Shown: positions 7,243 to 16,762, numbered from the stretch's first letter. The stretch: 64,000 nt of DNA from Pseudonocardia hydrocarbonoxydans (GCF_006539565.1 NZ_BJNG01000030.1:1-64000); one strand, 5' to 3'. Made by a program: numbers and translations. Notes: generated by a model not told the origin, from the letters alone.

Positions 7243-8598
7243 ATGAGGCGGACACGAGCGGTACTGCTCACGCTGGCCGTGCTGGCCACCAGCTCCTGCG
7301 CGGGCTGGGGTGGGTCGGTGGGCGGGGGTGGGCCGGACAGCATCAACGTGCTGATGGTCAACAACCCGCAGATGGTGGACCTGCAGCGGCTCACCGCCGA
7401 CAACTTCACCCGCGAGACCGGCATCACCGTCAACTTCACGGTGCTGCCGGAGAACGACGTCCGCGACAAGATCAGCCAGGAGTTCTCCAGCCAGGCGGGC
7501 CAGTACGACGTCGCCACGCTGAGCAACTTCGAGATCCCGATCTACGCCCGCAGCGGCTGGATCGCCCCGATGGACGAGTTCATCGCGAACGACCCGGGGT
7601 TCGACCAGGACGACATCCTCGCCCCGATGGTCACCTCGCTGACCGGCGACGACGGGCAGGTCTACGGCCAGCCCTTCTACGGCGAGTCGTCGTTCCTGAT
7701 GTACCGCCGCGACGTCCTGGAGCAGGCCGGCATCACCATGCCGGCCAACCCGACGTGGCCGCAGGTCGCCGACATCGCCGCCCGCGTCGACGGCGCGCAG
7801 CCCGGCATGGCCGGGATCTGCCTGCGCGGCCAGCCCGGCTGGGGGCAGGTCTTCGCCCCGCTGACGACCGTGGTCAACACCTTCGGCGGCACCTGGTTCA
7901 CCCAGGACTGGCAGGCGCAGGTCGACTCCCCGGAGTTCACCGAGGCCGTCCAGTTCTACGTCGACCTGGTCCGCGAGCACGGCCAGACCGGTGCCCCGCA
8001 GGCCGGGTTCACCGAGTGCCTCAACAACCTGATCCAGGGCAACGTTGCGATGTGGTACGACGCCACGTCGGCGGCGGGGTCGCTGGAGGCCGAGGACTCG
8101 CCGGTCCGCGGGCTGATCGGCTACGCGCCCGCGCCGGTCGTCGAGACCGACTCCGCGGGCTGGCTCTACGCCTGGTCGTGGGGCATCCAGGCGGCCAGCG
8201 AGCGCAAGGACGCGGCCTGGCGGTTCGTGTCCTGGGCGTCGGGCAGGGACTACGAGCGGCTGGTCGGCGAGCAGGTGGGCTGGTCGTCGGTGCCGGCGGG
8301 CAAGCGGGCCTCGACCTACGAGATCCCCGAGTACCTCGCCGAGGCCGGCGCGTTCGCCGAGCAAACGCAGGCGGCGATCGAGTCGGCCGACCCGCGCGAC
8401 CCCGGCGTCCAGCCGCGGCCCGCGCTCGGCATCCAGTTCGTCGGCATCCCGGAGTTCCCGGACCTGGGGACGCAGGTGTCGCAGCAGATCAGCTCGGCGA
8501 TCGCCGGGCAGGTGAGCGTGCCGGACGCGCTGGAACGCGGCCAGCAGCTCGCCGACGACGTGGCGGAGCGGTACCGGTCCCGGGAGGAAGGGTCATGA
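7243..8598 (+). CDS. ABC transporter substrate-binding lipoprotein, sorbitol/mannitol type
   Basis: A 451-residue extracellular solute-binding protein (family 1). The signal sequence MRRTRAVLLTLAVLATSSC ends in a lipobox with the lipidated cysteine at residue 19, so the mature protein is anchored outside the membrane. The body matches the binding proteins of polyol/sugar systems (GQPFYGESSFLMYRRDVL, then NVAMWYDATSAAGSLE). It heads an operon of four genes, each overlapping the next by four bases: binding protein, two permeases, dehydrogenase. The stop overlaps the next ATG. The neighbouring Zn-dehydrogenase supports a sugar alcohol as ligand, but the sequence does not name it. Confidence 0.88.
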   Translation: MRRTRAVLLTLAVLATSSCAGWGGSVGGGGPDSINVLMVNNPQMVDLQRLTADNFTRETGITVNFTVLPENDVRDKISQEFSSQAGQYDVATLSNFEIPIYARSGWIAPMDEFIANDPGFDQDDILAPMVTSLTGDDGQVYGQPFYGESSFLMYRRDVLEQAGITMPANPTWPQVADIAARVDGAQPGMAGICLRGQPGWGQVFAPLTTVVNTFGGTWFTQDWQAQVDSPEFTEAVQFYVDLVREHGQTGAPQAGFTECLNNLIQGNVAMWYDATSAAGSLEAEDSPVRGLIGYAPAPVVETDSAGWLYAWSWGIQAASERKDAAWRFVSWASGRDYERLVGEQVGWSSVPAGKRASTYEIPEYLAEAGAFAEQTQAAIESADPRDPGVQPRPALGIQFVGIPEFPDLGTQVSQQISSAIAGQVSVPDALERGQQLADDVAERYRSREEGS

Positions 8599-9521
8599 CG
8601 ACGACGCTGGAGAAGCCGCGGACGCAGCGCCCGGCGCTGCGCCGCAGCGGGGACTGGGCCCGCCGCGCCCCCCTGCTGCCCGCGCTGGTCTTCCTGATCA
8701 TCGTGACGCAGCTGCCCTTCCTGGGCACGCTGGTGATCTCGTTCATGAACTGGAACGCCTACTACCCCGACGAGCGCGGGTTCGCCGGGTTCGACAACTT
8801 CGCGCGCGTGCTCACCGACGTCACCACCCGCGAGGCCATCGTCACCACGATCGTGCTGACGGTGTCGGTGGTGCTGATCAGCCTGCTGCTGGGCATGCTC
8901 GTCGCGCTGTTGCTGGACCGGGCGTTCCTCGGGCGCGGGATCGTCCGCACGATGATGATCACGCCGTTCCTGGTGGTGCCGGTCGCGGCCGCGCTGGTGT
9001 GGAAGCACGCGCTCTACAACCCGGAGTACGGCCTGTTCAACGGGCTGCTCACCGCGTTCCTCGGGCCGAACGCCCCCCAGCCGGACTGGGTCTCGACGCT
9101 GCCGCTGACCTCGGTCGTCGCCGCGCTGGTGTGGCAGTGGACGCCGTTCATGATGCTGATCATCCTGGCCGGGCTGCAGAGCAAGCCGCTCGACGTCATC
9201 GAGGCCGCCCAGCTCGACGGCTGCACGAACCTGCAGGTCTTCCGGCACATGACCTTCCCGCACCTGCGCCAGTACCTGGAGCTCGGCGGGCTGCTCGGGT
9301 CGATCTACATCGTCCAGAACTTCGACGCCGTCTTCACGATCACCTCCGGCGGGCTGGGCACCGCCAACCTGCCGTACACGATCTACCAGACCTTCTACAA
9401 CGCCCAGGACTACGGCCGGGCGTCGGCCGCGGGCGTCGTCGTGGTGATCGGCACGATCCTGATCGCCACCCTGGCCCTGCGCACCGTGTCGTCCCTGTTC
9501 CGCGAGGAGGGTTCCCGATGA
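8595..9521 (+). CDS. ABC transporter permease 1 (sugar/polyol)
   Basis: A 308-residue integral membrane permease of the MalF/SmoF kind. About six hydrophobic segments are visible, and the cytoplasmic EAA loop reads EAAQLDGCTNLQVFRHMTFP, the surface that contacts the ATPase. The N-terminal 25 residues are basic and cytoplasmic. Its ATG overlaps the stop of the binding protein and its stop overlaps the next permease ATG. It forms the channel with the following permease. Confidence 0.88.
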   Translation: MTTTLEKPRTQRPALRRSGDWARRAPLLPALVFLIIVTQLPFLGTLVISFMNWNAYYPDERGFAGFDNFARVLTDVTTREAIVTTIVLTVSVVLISLLLGMLVALLLDRAFLGRGIVRTMMITPFLVVPVAAALVWKHALYNPEYGLFNGLLTAFLGPNAPQPDWVSTLPLTSVVAALVWQWTPFMMLIILAGLQSKPLDVIEAAQLDGCTNLQVFRHMTFPHLRQYLELGGLLGSIYIVQNFDAVFTITSGGLGTANLPYTIYQTFYNAQDYGRASAAGVVVVIGTILIATLALRTVSSLFREEGSR

Positions 9522-10402
9522 CCGCGACCGTGGAGCGGGCCACGAAGACCCCGTCCGAGCTCGCCGTCGCGCCACCCCGGCGCAGGCGTTCGGGGGCGAT
9601 GCTGGGCGTCGTCGCCTGGATCGTCGGCATCCTGTTCGTGGCGCCGGTGGTGTGGATGGTGCTGACCTCGTTCCACAGCGAGACCGACGCCGCCACCAAC
9701 CCGCCGTCGCTGTTCGCGCCGCTCACCCTCGACGGTTACCTCAACTTCTTCGGCGCCTCGACGGGGGCGAGCCCGTGGCCGCCGCTGCTCAACTCGATGA
9801 CGGCGAGCATCCTGTCGACGGTGCTGGTGCTGATCCTGGCGATCCCGGCGGCCTACGCGCTGTCGATCCGGCCCGTCCGCAAGTGGACCGACGTGCTGTT
9901 CTTCTTCCTGTCCACGAAGATGCTGCCGGTCGTGGCGGGCCTGCTGCCGGTGTACCTGATCGCGCAGGGCATCGGGATGCTGGACAACATCTGGCTGTTG
10001 ATCGTGCTCTACACCTCGATGAACCTGCCGATCGCGGTGTGGATGATGCGCTCGTTCCTCGCCGAGGTGCCGGTGGAGATCCTGGAGGCCGCGGCCGTCG
10101 ACGGGTCGTCGCTGGCGCACACGCTGCGCGTGATCGTCATGCCGATCGTGCTGCCGGGGATCGCGGCCACGTCGCTGATCTGCTTCATCTTCAGCTGGAA
10201 CGAGCTGCTGTTCGCCCGGGTGCTCACGGCGACGGTGGCGCAGACGGCGCCGGTGTTCCTCACCAGCTTCGTCACCAGCCAGGGGCTGTTCCTGGCGAAG
10301 GTGTGCGCGGCCGCCGTGGTGGTGTCGCTGCCGGTGCTCATCGCCGGTTTCGCGGCGCAGGACAAGCTGGTGCAGGGACTGTCGTTGGGAGCGATCAAGT
10401 GA
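9518..10402 (+). CDS. ABC transporter permease 2 (sugar/polyol)
   Basis: A 294-residue MalG/SmoG-type permease with six hydrophobic segments and the EAA loop EILEAAAVDGSSLAHTLRVI. It pairs with the preceding permease. No ATP-binding subunit gene follows; many actinobacterial sugar importers rely on one shared ATPase of the MsiK type encoded elsewhere, which I infer here. Its stop overlaps the GTG of the dehydrogenase gene. Confidence 0.88.
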   Translation: MTATVERATKTPSELAVAPPRRRRSGAMLGVVAWIVGILFVAPVVWMVLTSFHSETDAATNPPSLFAPLTLDGYLNFFGASTGASPWPPLLNSMTASILSTVLVLILAIPAAYALSIRPVRKWTDVLFFFLSTKMLPVVAGLLPVYLIAQGIGMLDNIWLLIVLYTSMNLPIAVWMMRSFLAEVPVEILEAAAVDGSSLAHTLRVIVMPIVLPGIAATSLICFIFSWNELLFARVLTATVAQTAPVFLTSFVTSQGLFLAKVCAAAVVVSLPVLIAGFAAQDKLVQGLSLGAIK

Positions 10403-11385
10403 GAGCAGCCGTCATCTCCGCGGACCGGGTGACCGTGGAGAACGTCCCGGACCCGACGCCCGGGCCGCGGGAGGTGGTCGTCGCCGTCGCCGGGTGCGGG
10501 ATCTGCGGCACCGACCTGCACATCGCCGACGGCGAGTTCGCTCCCACCCTGCCGGTGACGCCCGGGCACGAGTTCGCCGGCGAGGTCGTGGCGAGGGGTC
10601 GCGACGTCACCGAGATCGAGCTCGGGCAGCAGGTGGCCGTCGACCCGTCGCTGCACTGCGGCGAGTGCTACTTCTGCCGCCGCGGCCGCGGCAACCTGTG
10701 CGAGCGCTGGGCCGCCATCGGCGTGTCGACGACGGGCGGGGCGGCCGAGTACGCCGTCGCCCCCGTGGCCAACTGCGTGGTGCTGCCGCCGGGGGTCAGC
10801 CCGGCCGACGCGGCGCTGATCGAGCCGCTGTCGTGCGCCGTCCGCGGGTTCGACGTGCTCGCCCCGGCCCTCGGCGACCACTACCTCATCTACGGCGCCG
10901 GCACGATGGGGCTGATGATGATGGAGCTGGCCAAGCGGGCCGGCGCCGCGAGCGTCAGCATGGTCGACCTCAACCCCGCCCGGCTGGAGACGGCCAAGGA
11001 GCTGGGCTGCACCCACACCGTGACCAGCGCCGACGAGCTGGAGCAGCGGCGCGGCTGGGACGTCGTCATCGACTGCACCGGCGTCGTCGCGGCCATCGAG
11101 GACGGCCTGGGCCGGGTGATCCGCGGCGGCACGTTCCAGCAGTTCGGCGTGGCGAACGAGGACGCGGTGGCCCGCTTCTCGCCGTTCCGGGTCTATAACC
11201 AGGAAATCCGGATCGTCGGCTCGATGGCGGTGCTGCACAGCTTCGAGCGGGCCGCTGAGCTGTTCGCCGACGGGGTGCTGCGGCCGGAGATCATGATCAG
11301 CGACCGGAAGCCGCTGGAGGAGTACCCGGCGGCGCTGGAGCAGTTCCGGGCCGGGGTGGGGCGCAAGATCCAGGTCTGCCCCTGA
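10399..11385 (+). CDS. Zinc-dependent medium-chain alcohol/polyol dehydrogenase
   Basis: A 328-residue medium-chain dehydrogenase of the sorbitol/L-threonine dehydrogenase group. Catalytic zinc ligands are in CGICGTDLH and TPGHEFAGEV; the four structural-zinc cysteines form HCGECYFCRRGRGNLC; the Rossmann motif is YGAGTMGLMM, followed by an acidic residue at the end of strand two (SMVDLNPAR) that favours NAD over NADP. It probably oxidises the alcohol brought in by the upstream importer to a ketose. The GTG start overlaps the permease stop, which makes it the last gene of the coupled operon. Confidence 0.88.
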   Translation: MRAAVISADRVTVENVPDPTPGPREVVVAVAGCGICGTDLHIADGEFAPTLPVTPGHEFAGEVVARGRDVTEIELGQQVAVDPSLHCGECYFCRRGRGNLCERWAAIGVSTTGGAAEYAVAPVANCVVLPPGVSPADAALIEPLSCAVRGFDVLAPALGDHYLIYGAGTMGLMMMELAKRAGAASVSMVDLNPARLETAKELGCTHTVTSADELEQRRGWDVVIDCTGVVAAIEDGLGRVIRGGTFQQFGVANEDAVARFSPFRVYNQEIRIVGSMAVLHSFERAAELFADGVLRPEIMISDRKPLEEYPAALEQFRAGVGRKIQVCP

Positions 11386-11398
11386 GCCGGACGAGATC

Positions 11399-11440
11399 GA
11401 CGTGAGGGCTGCCGGGTCACCCTGCGACAGCCCTCACGTC
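11399..11440. terminator. Hairpin ending the polyol operon
   Basis: A 13-bp perfect stem (11399-11411 with 11428-11440) with a 16-base loop lies 13 bases past the dehydrogenase stop and runs into the 3' end of the convergent gene. It contains part of the repeat GAGATCGACGTGAGGG (11393-11408), which recurs inverted on the other side of that gene. Confidence 0.6.
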
Positions 11441-12304
11441 CATCCCGAGCGCCCGGGCGATCTGCCGGACGATCCGTCCGGGCTCGCCGTACACCTCGTC
11501 GGCGGTGTAGCGGTAGATCCGCCAGCCGAGGTCGAGCAGGTCGGTGCTGCGCGCGATGTCGCGCCGGACGCCCGCCGCCGTGGTGTGCGTGCCGCCGTCG
11601 TACTCGATGCCGATCCGGTGCAGCGGGTACGCCAGGTCCAGCCACACCGCCCGGCGTACCCGCTCGTCCTGCACGACCCACTGCGTGCGCGGTCGCGGGA
11701 GCCCGGCGAGCACCAGCAGCAGCCGCAGCCGGGTCTCCATCGGGGAGCCGGAACCCCGGTCGGCCAGGGCCAGCACCTCGGCGAGCCGGTCGGTGCCGCG
11801 CAGGCCGGGGTAGCGGACCGGGAGGTTGAGCAGGAGGTCGGGGGCGAACCCGTGGCGTCGGGCCAGCGCGTCGACGCCCATGACCCGGTCCACCAGCGCG
11901 CCACGCCGGGCCAGGTCGAACGCCGTCCGGTGCGGGAAGGTGCACCGCAGCGTGCCGACGGTGCGGATCTCGCCGGGCGCGAGCCGCTCGCGGCGCACGA
12001 CGAGACCGGGGTGCGCGCGCTGCGCCCGGTCGGGAACGGTGACCTCGGCCGGGGCGTCGGCGGGCCCGCACGAGGCGTCGAGCACCTCGGCGGCGGAGTA
12101 CCCGGAGAGCACGCCGCGCCCCTCGACGTAGCGGTACGCCGCCCGGGACCGGAGCAGCAGGTCTGGCGGTGACGCACCCGCCCGCACGTAGGTGTCGGGG
12201 AACAGCCGCAGGAACGACGGCCCGCGCAGCCGACCACGGGTGACGAGCCCGGCCGCGATCGCCGCCGAGCCACGGAACGCCTCGGGCCACCCGGGAACGG
12301 TCAT
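11417..12304 (-). CDS. DUF559/Vsr-like endonuclease-fold protein with N-terminal AbiEi-like part
   Basis: A 295-residue protein of a common actinobacterial family. The N-terminal half resembles AbiEi-type winged-helix proteins (GLVTRGRLRGPSFLRLFPDTYVR, then GVLSGYSAAEVL). The C-terminal quarter has a PD-(D/E)XK/Vsr-like core: ETRLRLLL, then WLDLAYPLHRIGIEYDGGTH, then RDIARSTDLLDLGWRIYRYT. The family is often called endonuclease-like or antitoxin-like, and the role is unproven. The start is either ATG 12304 or GTG 12322; neither has a good ribosome site. It is flanked on both sides by inverted copies of a 16-bp repeat. Confidence 0.7.
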   Translation of the reverse strand: MTVPGWPEAFRGSAAIAAGLVTRGRLRGPSFLRLFPDTYVRAGASPPDLLLRSRAAYRYVEGRGVLSGYSAAEVLDASCGPADAPAEVTVPDRAQRAHPGLVVRRERLAPGEIRTVGTLRCTFPHRTAFDLARRGALVDRVMGVDALARRHGFAPDLLLNLPVRYPGLRGTDRLAEVLALADRGSGSPMETRLRLLLVLAGLPRPRTQWVVQDERVRRAVWLDLAYPLHRIGIEYDGGTHTTAAGVRRDIARSTDLLDLGWRIYRYTADEVYGEPGRIVRQIARALGMDVRAVAG

Positions 12305-12355
12305 CCCCGCAGCGTCGCGCACCGGCCGTCCACTGCGGGCCCGTTCGGAGAATCC

Positions 12356-12419
12356 CGGTCGAGATCGACACCAGGGTCGTCGTCCGGTCCCCGGGCAACC
12401 CTGACGTCGATCTCGACCG
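12356..12419. repeat. Imperfect 22-bp inverted repeat between the DUF559 gene and hrpA
   Basis: Arms 12356-12377 and 12398-12419 are reverse complements with two mismatches, separated by 20 bases. The right arm contains CCCTGACGTCGATCTC, the inverted copy (one mismatch) of 11393-11408. It lies directly after the hrpA stop codon (minus strand) and may also serve as its terminator. Confidence 0.65.
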
Positions 12420-15400
12420 TCAAGGGCGGGGGAGGTCGTCGATCGTCTGCTGGATGCGCCGCACCGACACCGGGTAGCGGGTGCGCATCGGGTGGGCGTA
12501 GAGGCCCACCCGCAGCTCCTCGATCATCCAGCGGATCTCGCGCAGCTCCGGCCCGGGTTCGACGCCGGGCGGCAGCGCGGCCAGCTCGGCGGCGTACTCG
12601 TCGGCGGCCACCCGGACCTGCGCCGTCCACTCGGCGTCGCGGGCCGGGTCGACGCGCAGCTTCTCGATCCGGCGCTCGACCGCCTCCAGGTAGCGCACGA
12701 GGTCGCCCAGCCGGGAGGCGCCCGCCGCCGTCGCGAAGCCCGGTCCGACGAGCGCGGCGAGCTGGGCCTCGATGTCGGCCAGCCCGGCCGCGACGCCGGG
12801 CGTGCGGTGCGTATCGGTGAGCAGAGCCTGCACGCGCAGCCGCACGTCCAGCACCGCGCGGACGGCGTGCAGCACCTGCACCGTCGTCGACGCCAGCTTG
12901 TCCCGGAACACCCGCTGCAGCCGGAGGTAGGAGCGCTCGTCCCACGGCGGCCCGCCGACCGCGGCGATCAGGGCGTCGGCGGCGCACACGGTGCAGTCCT
13001 CCAGCAGGGCGGCGACCGAGCCGTGCGGGTTGCGCGACAGCGCCAGCTTCGCGGCGTTGTCGAGCCCGCGCTGCACCTGCCTGGCCGGAGACGGGGTGTC
13101 GAGCAGCAGCAGGCGGCGCGCACCGCGGTGGTGCGCGGGGTCGCGCTCGGCGGCGGTGGGGAAGACCCGCACGTCGACGCCGGTACCGCGGTCGACCAGC
13201 CCGGGGAACCCGGTGACGGTGTGCCGGCCGCGCACGATCGCGTGCTCGCGCGGCAGCGTGCCGATGGTCCACGTGACGAGCCCGGTGCGCTCCAGCTCGA
13301 CGCCGGCCGCGGCCAGCTCGGCACGCACCTTCGGCGCCAGCTCGTGGCGCATCGCCTCCAGGTCGGTGCCCCGCATGACCTCGTCACCGGCCTCGTCGAC
13401 CACCCGGAAGGTGACGGTCAGGTGCTCGGGCAGGCGGCCCAGCTCCCACGCCTCGCGCGGGATCGTCACGTTCTTCATCCGGCCCAGCTCGCGTTCCAGC
13501 CCGTCGAGCAGGGGTTCGTCCTGGTCGCGCAGCCGGGCGAGCACGGCGCGGGCGTGGTCGGGGGCGGGCGCGAAGTTGCGGCGCAGGCTCTTGGGCAGCG
13601 TCTTGATCAGCGCGGTGACCAGGTCCTCGCGCAGGCCGGGCACCTGCCAGGTGAACGGGGTGGGGTCGATCTGGTGCAGCGCGGCGACGGGCACGTCGAC
13701 GGTGACGCCGTCGTCGCGCTTCCCGGGCTCGAAGGCGTAGGACAGCGGGAGCGTGAGCCCGCCCGCCTCGACGTGGTCGGGGTAGGCGGCGGCGTCGACC
13801 TCGGCGGCCTGCGCGGTGCGCACCATCTCCTCGGTGAGCAGGAGGTCGGGCTTCGCCCGCCGGTACCAGGAGTCGAAGTGCCGCCCCGACACCACGTGCT
13901 CGGGGATCCGCTCCTCGTAGAACGCGACGAGCGTCTCCTCGTCGATCACCAGGTCGCGGCGGCGGGCCCGCTGCTCCAGGTCCTCGGCGCGCTCGAGCAG
14001 CTCGCGGTTGGCGTGGAAGAAGCGGTGGCGGGTGTCCCAGTCGCCCTCGACGAGTGCGTGCCGGACGAACAGCTCGCGCGAGACCTCGGGGTCGATCCGC
14101 CCGTAGTCGACGGTGCGGTCGACGACGATCGGCACCCCGTAGAGCGTGACGCGCTCGACGGCGACGGCCGAGGCCCGCCTGCGCGACCAGTGCGGCTCCG
14201 AGTACGTCCGCTTCACCAGGTGCCCGGCCAGCGGCTCGACCCACTCCGGCTTGATCCGCGCGACGGTGCGGGCGAACAGCCGGGAGGTCTCCACGAGCTC
14301 CGCGGCCATCACCCAGCGCGGCCCCTTCTTCGCCAGCGCCGAGCCGGGGAAGATCATGAACTTGGCCCCGCGGGCCCCCAGGTACTCCTTGGTCTCCGCC
14401 TCGCGCAGCCCGATCTGCGACAGCAGCCCGGCGAGCACGGCGGTGTGGATCGCGTCGGCCGACGCCTCGGTGTCGTTGGGCGTCATCCCGGCGTTGCGGG
14501 CGGCGGAGCGGAGCTGGGCGTGCAGGTCCTGCCACTCGCGGATGCGCAGGTAGTGCAGGAACTCCTCGCGCAGCTGCCGGCGGAACCGGTTGCCGGTGAG
14601 CTCCTGGCGCAGCGTGGCGACGTGGGTCCAGAGGTTGCGGAAGGCGAGGAAGTCGCTGCCGTCCTCGGCGAAGCGGGCGTGGCGCTCGTCGGCGGCCTGG
14701 CGCTGCTCGGTGGGCCGCTCGCGCGGGTCCTGCACCGACAGCGCCGCGGCGATGACGAGCACCTCGCGCAGGCAGCCGACGCGGTCGGCCTCCACGAGCA
14801 TGCGGCCCAGCCGGGGGTCGACCGGCAGGCTCGCCAAGGCGCGCCCGACGGCGGTCAGCGCCCCCTTCTCCAGCGCCCCCAGCTCGTGCAGCAGCGCGAG
14901 CCCGTCGTCGATGCTGCGCCGGTCGGGCGGGTCGACGAACGGGAACTCCGCGATCTCGCCGAGCTCCAGCGAGATCATCTGCAGGACGACCGAGGCGAGG
15001 TTGGTGCGCAGGATCTCCGGGTCGGTGAACGCGGGGCGGGCGTCGAAGTCGTCCTCGGCGTAGAGCCGGATGCAGATCCCGTCGGCGACGCGGCCGCAGC
15101 GCCCGGCGCGCTGGTTGGCGCTGGCCTGGCTCACCTTCTCGATCGGCAGCCGCTGCACCTTGAGCCGCCGCGAGTAGCGGGAGATGCGGGCCAGCCCGGG
15201 GTCGATGACGTAGCGGATGCCGGGCACCGTCAGCGAGGTCTCGGCGACGTTGGTGGCCAGCACGACGCGTCGCCCCAGCGACTCCTGCCGCGGCGCGAAC
15301 ACCTTCTGCTGCTCCGCGGTGGTCTGCCGGGCGTACAGCGGGAGGATCTCGATGCCGGGGAACTGGCGGCGCGCCAGCCCGTCGGCGGTGTCGCGGATCT

Positions 15401-16733
15401 CGCGCTCGCCGGGCAGGAACACGAGGATGTCGCCGGGGCCCTCGCGGCGCAGCTCGGTGACGGCGTCGGCGATGGCGGCGAGCTGGTCGCGGTCGGGATC
15501 GGCGTCCGGATCGTCCGGGTCGACGACGGGCCGGTAGCGCATCTCGACCGGGTAGCTCCGGCCGGAGACCTCGACGATCGGCGCCGGGCGGTCGGGCGAG
15601 GCGAAGTGCTGCGCGAACCGCTCCGGGTCGATCGTGGCCGAGGTGATGATCACCTTGAGGTCGGGGCGCCGGGGGAGCAGCTGGGCGAGGTAGCCCAGGA
15701 TGAAGTCGATGTTGAGGCTGCGCTCGTGGGCCTCGTCGATGATCAGGGTGTCGTACTGGCGCAGCATCCGGTCGCCGGTGAGCTCGGCGAGCAGGATGCC
15801 GTCGGTCATCAGCTTGACCAGCGTGTTCTCCCCGACCTGGTCGGTGAAGCGCACCTTCCATCCGACGGTGTCGCCGATGTCGGAGCCCAGCTCCTCGGCG
15901 ATCCGGGCGGCCACGGTGCGGGCGGCGAGCCGCCGCGGCTGGGTGTGCCCGATCAGCCCGCGGACGCCGCGCCCCAGCTCCAGGCAGATCTTCGGGATCT
16001 GCGTGGTCTTCCCGGAGCCGGTCTCGCCCGCGACGATGACGACCTGGTGGTCGCGGATGGCGGCGGCGATGTCCTCGCGGCGCGCGCTGACCGGCAGCGC
16101 CTCGGGGTAGGTGACCGCAGGGACCGCGGCGCGGCGGGCGGCCACCCGGGCCACGCCCTCGTCGACGGCGGCGGCGATCCCGGCCAGCGCCCGGCCGCGG
16201 GCGACCGGGTCGCGGGTGCGGCGGGCGGTGTCGAGCCGGCGGGAGAGGCGGTGCTCGTCGCGCAGGGACAGCTCCGGGAGGCGGGCCGCGAGGGCGTCGA
16301 CGTCGACGTCACCGTCACCGTCACCGAACCCCGCGAGTCGGGACGATCCTGCGTCCGAGTCGTGCGGCACGTGCGACCCGGCCGCTGCCTCACCCCCGCG
16401 ACGTCGACGCCCCGCGGCGTCCCGGCCGCCGCGTGCGGGCGACCCGCCCGGTGCCGGGTCGGCCGGTCGGCGCGCCCGGCGGGGGGACGCGCCCCGGCGC
16501 GACTCGGGGGACCGGTCGCCGCGGGGCTGGCGCACCGCGGGGCCGCCCTCGGCCGTCGACGGCGTGCCCCGGCCGTCCGCGTCGACGGCGGGGGAGTCGG
16601 ACGTGCGGGGCCGCCTGCGGCGGGGTCGCCCGGACCGCGGCGGCTGTGGCCCGACGGCGGTGGGGCCACCGTCCTGCCGGCGGTCGGCGGAATCGTGGCC
16701 GTGCTGCAGGTCGGGGAGGGCGTCGGAGGGCAT
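12420..16733 (-). CDS. hrpA: ATP-dependent RNA helicase HrpA (DEAH box)
   Basis: A 1437-residue DEAH-box helicase, close to the 1300 residues usual for HrpA. Motif I GETGSGKTTQ is near residue 235, DEAH near 334, and SAT near 364; the helicase-associated HA2 and OB-fold regions follow, then the long C-terminal domain typical of HrpA. It unwinds RNA and has been linked to mRNA processing and ribosome rescue in other bacteria. I chose the ATG at 16733. The first 105 residues are Arg/Pro/Gly-rich and of low complexity, absent from most relatives, so a later start is possible. It is 29 bases downstream of the small gene at 16763-17023 and probably shares its promoters. Confidence 0.9.
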   Translation of the reverse strand: MPSDALPDLQHGHDSADRRQDGGPTAVGPQPPRSGRPRRRRPRTSDSPAVDADGRGTPSTAEGGPAVRQPRGDRSPESRRGASPRRARRPADPAPGGSPARGGRDAAGRRRRGGEAAAGSHVPHDSDAGSSRLAGFGDGDGDVDVDALAARLPELSLRDEHRLSRRLDTARRTRDPVARGRALAGIAAAVDEGVARVAARRAAVPAVTYPEALPVSARREDIAAAIRDHQVVIVAGETGSGKTTQIPKICLELGRGVRGLIGHTQPRRLAARTVAARIAEELGSDIGDTVGWKVRFTDQVGENTLVKLMTDGILLAELTGDRMLRQYDTLIIDEAHERSLNIDFILGYLAQLLPRRPDLKVIITSATIDPERFAQHFASPDRPAPIVEVSGRSYPVEMRYRPVVDPDDPDADPDRDQLAAIADAVTELRREGPGDILVFLPGEREIRDTADGLARRQFPGIEILPLYARQTTAEQQKVFAPRQESLGRRVVLATNVAETSLTVPGIRYVIDPGLARISRYSRRLKVQRLPIEKVSQASANQRAGRCGRVADGICIRLYAEDDFDARPAFTDPEILRTNLASVVLQMISLELGEIAEFPFVDPPDRRSIDDGLALLHELGALEKGALTAVGRALASLPVDPRLGRMLVEADRVGCLREVLVIAAALSVQDPRERPTEQRQAADERHARFAEDGSDFLAFRNLWTHVATLRQELTGNRFRRQLREEFLHYLRIREWQDLHAQLRSAARNAGMTPNDTEASADAIHTAVLAGLLSQIGLREAETKEYLGARGAKFMIFPGSALAKKGPRWVMAAELVETSRLFARTVARIKPEWVEPLAGHLVKRTYSEPHWSRRRASAVAVERVTLYGVPIVVDRTVDYGRIDPEVSRELFVRHALVEGDWDTRHRFFHANRELLERAEDLEQRARRRDLVIDEETLVAFYEERIPEHVVSGRHFDSWYRRAKPDLLLTEEMVRTAQAAEVDAAAYPDHVEAGGLTLPLSYAFEPGKRDDGVTVDVPVAALHQIDPTPFTWQVPGLREDLVTALIKTLPKSLRRNFAPAPDHARAVLARLRDQDEPLLDGLERELGRMKNVTIPREAWELGRLPEHLTVTFRVVDEAGDEVMRGTDLEAMRHELAPKVRAELAAAGVELERTGLVTWTIGTLPREHAIVRGRHTVTGFPGLVDRGTGVDVRVFPTAAERDPAHHRGARRLLLLDTPSPARQVQRGLDNAAKLALSRNPHGSVAALLEDCTVCAADALIAAVGGPPWDERSYLRLQRVFRDKLASTTVQVLHAVRAVLDVRLRVQALLTDTHRTPGVAAGLADIEAQLAALVGPGFATAAGASRLGDLVRYLEAVERRIEKLRVDPARDAEWTAQVRVAADEYAAELAALPPGVEPGPELREIRWMIEELRVGLYAHPMRTRYPVSVRRIQQTIDDLPRP

Positions 16734-16762
16734 CGTCGAACCAGTGTGCCTGGGGCCGCGGC

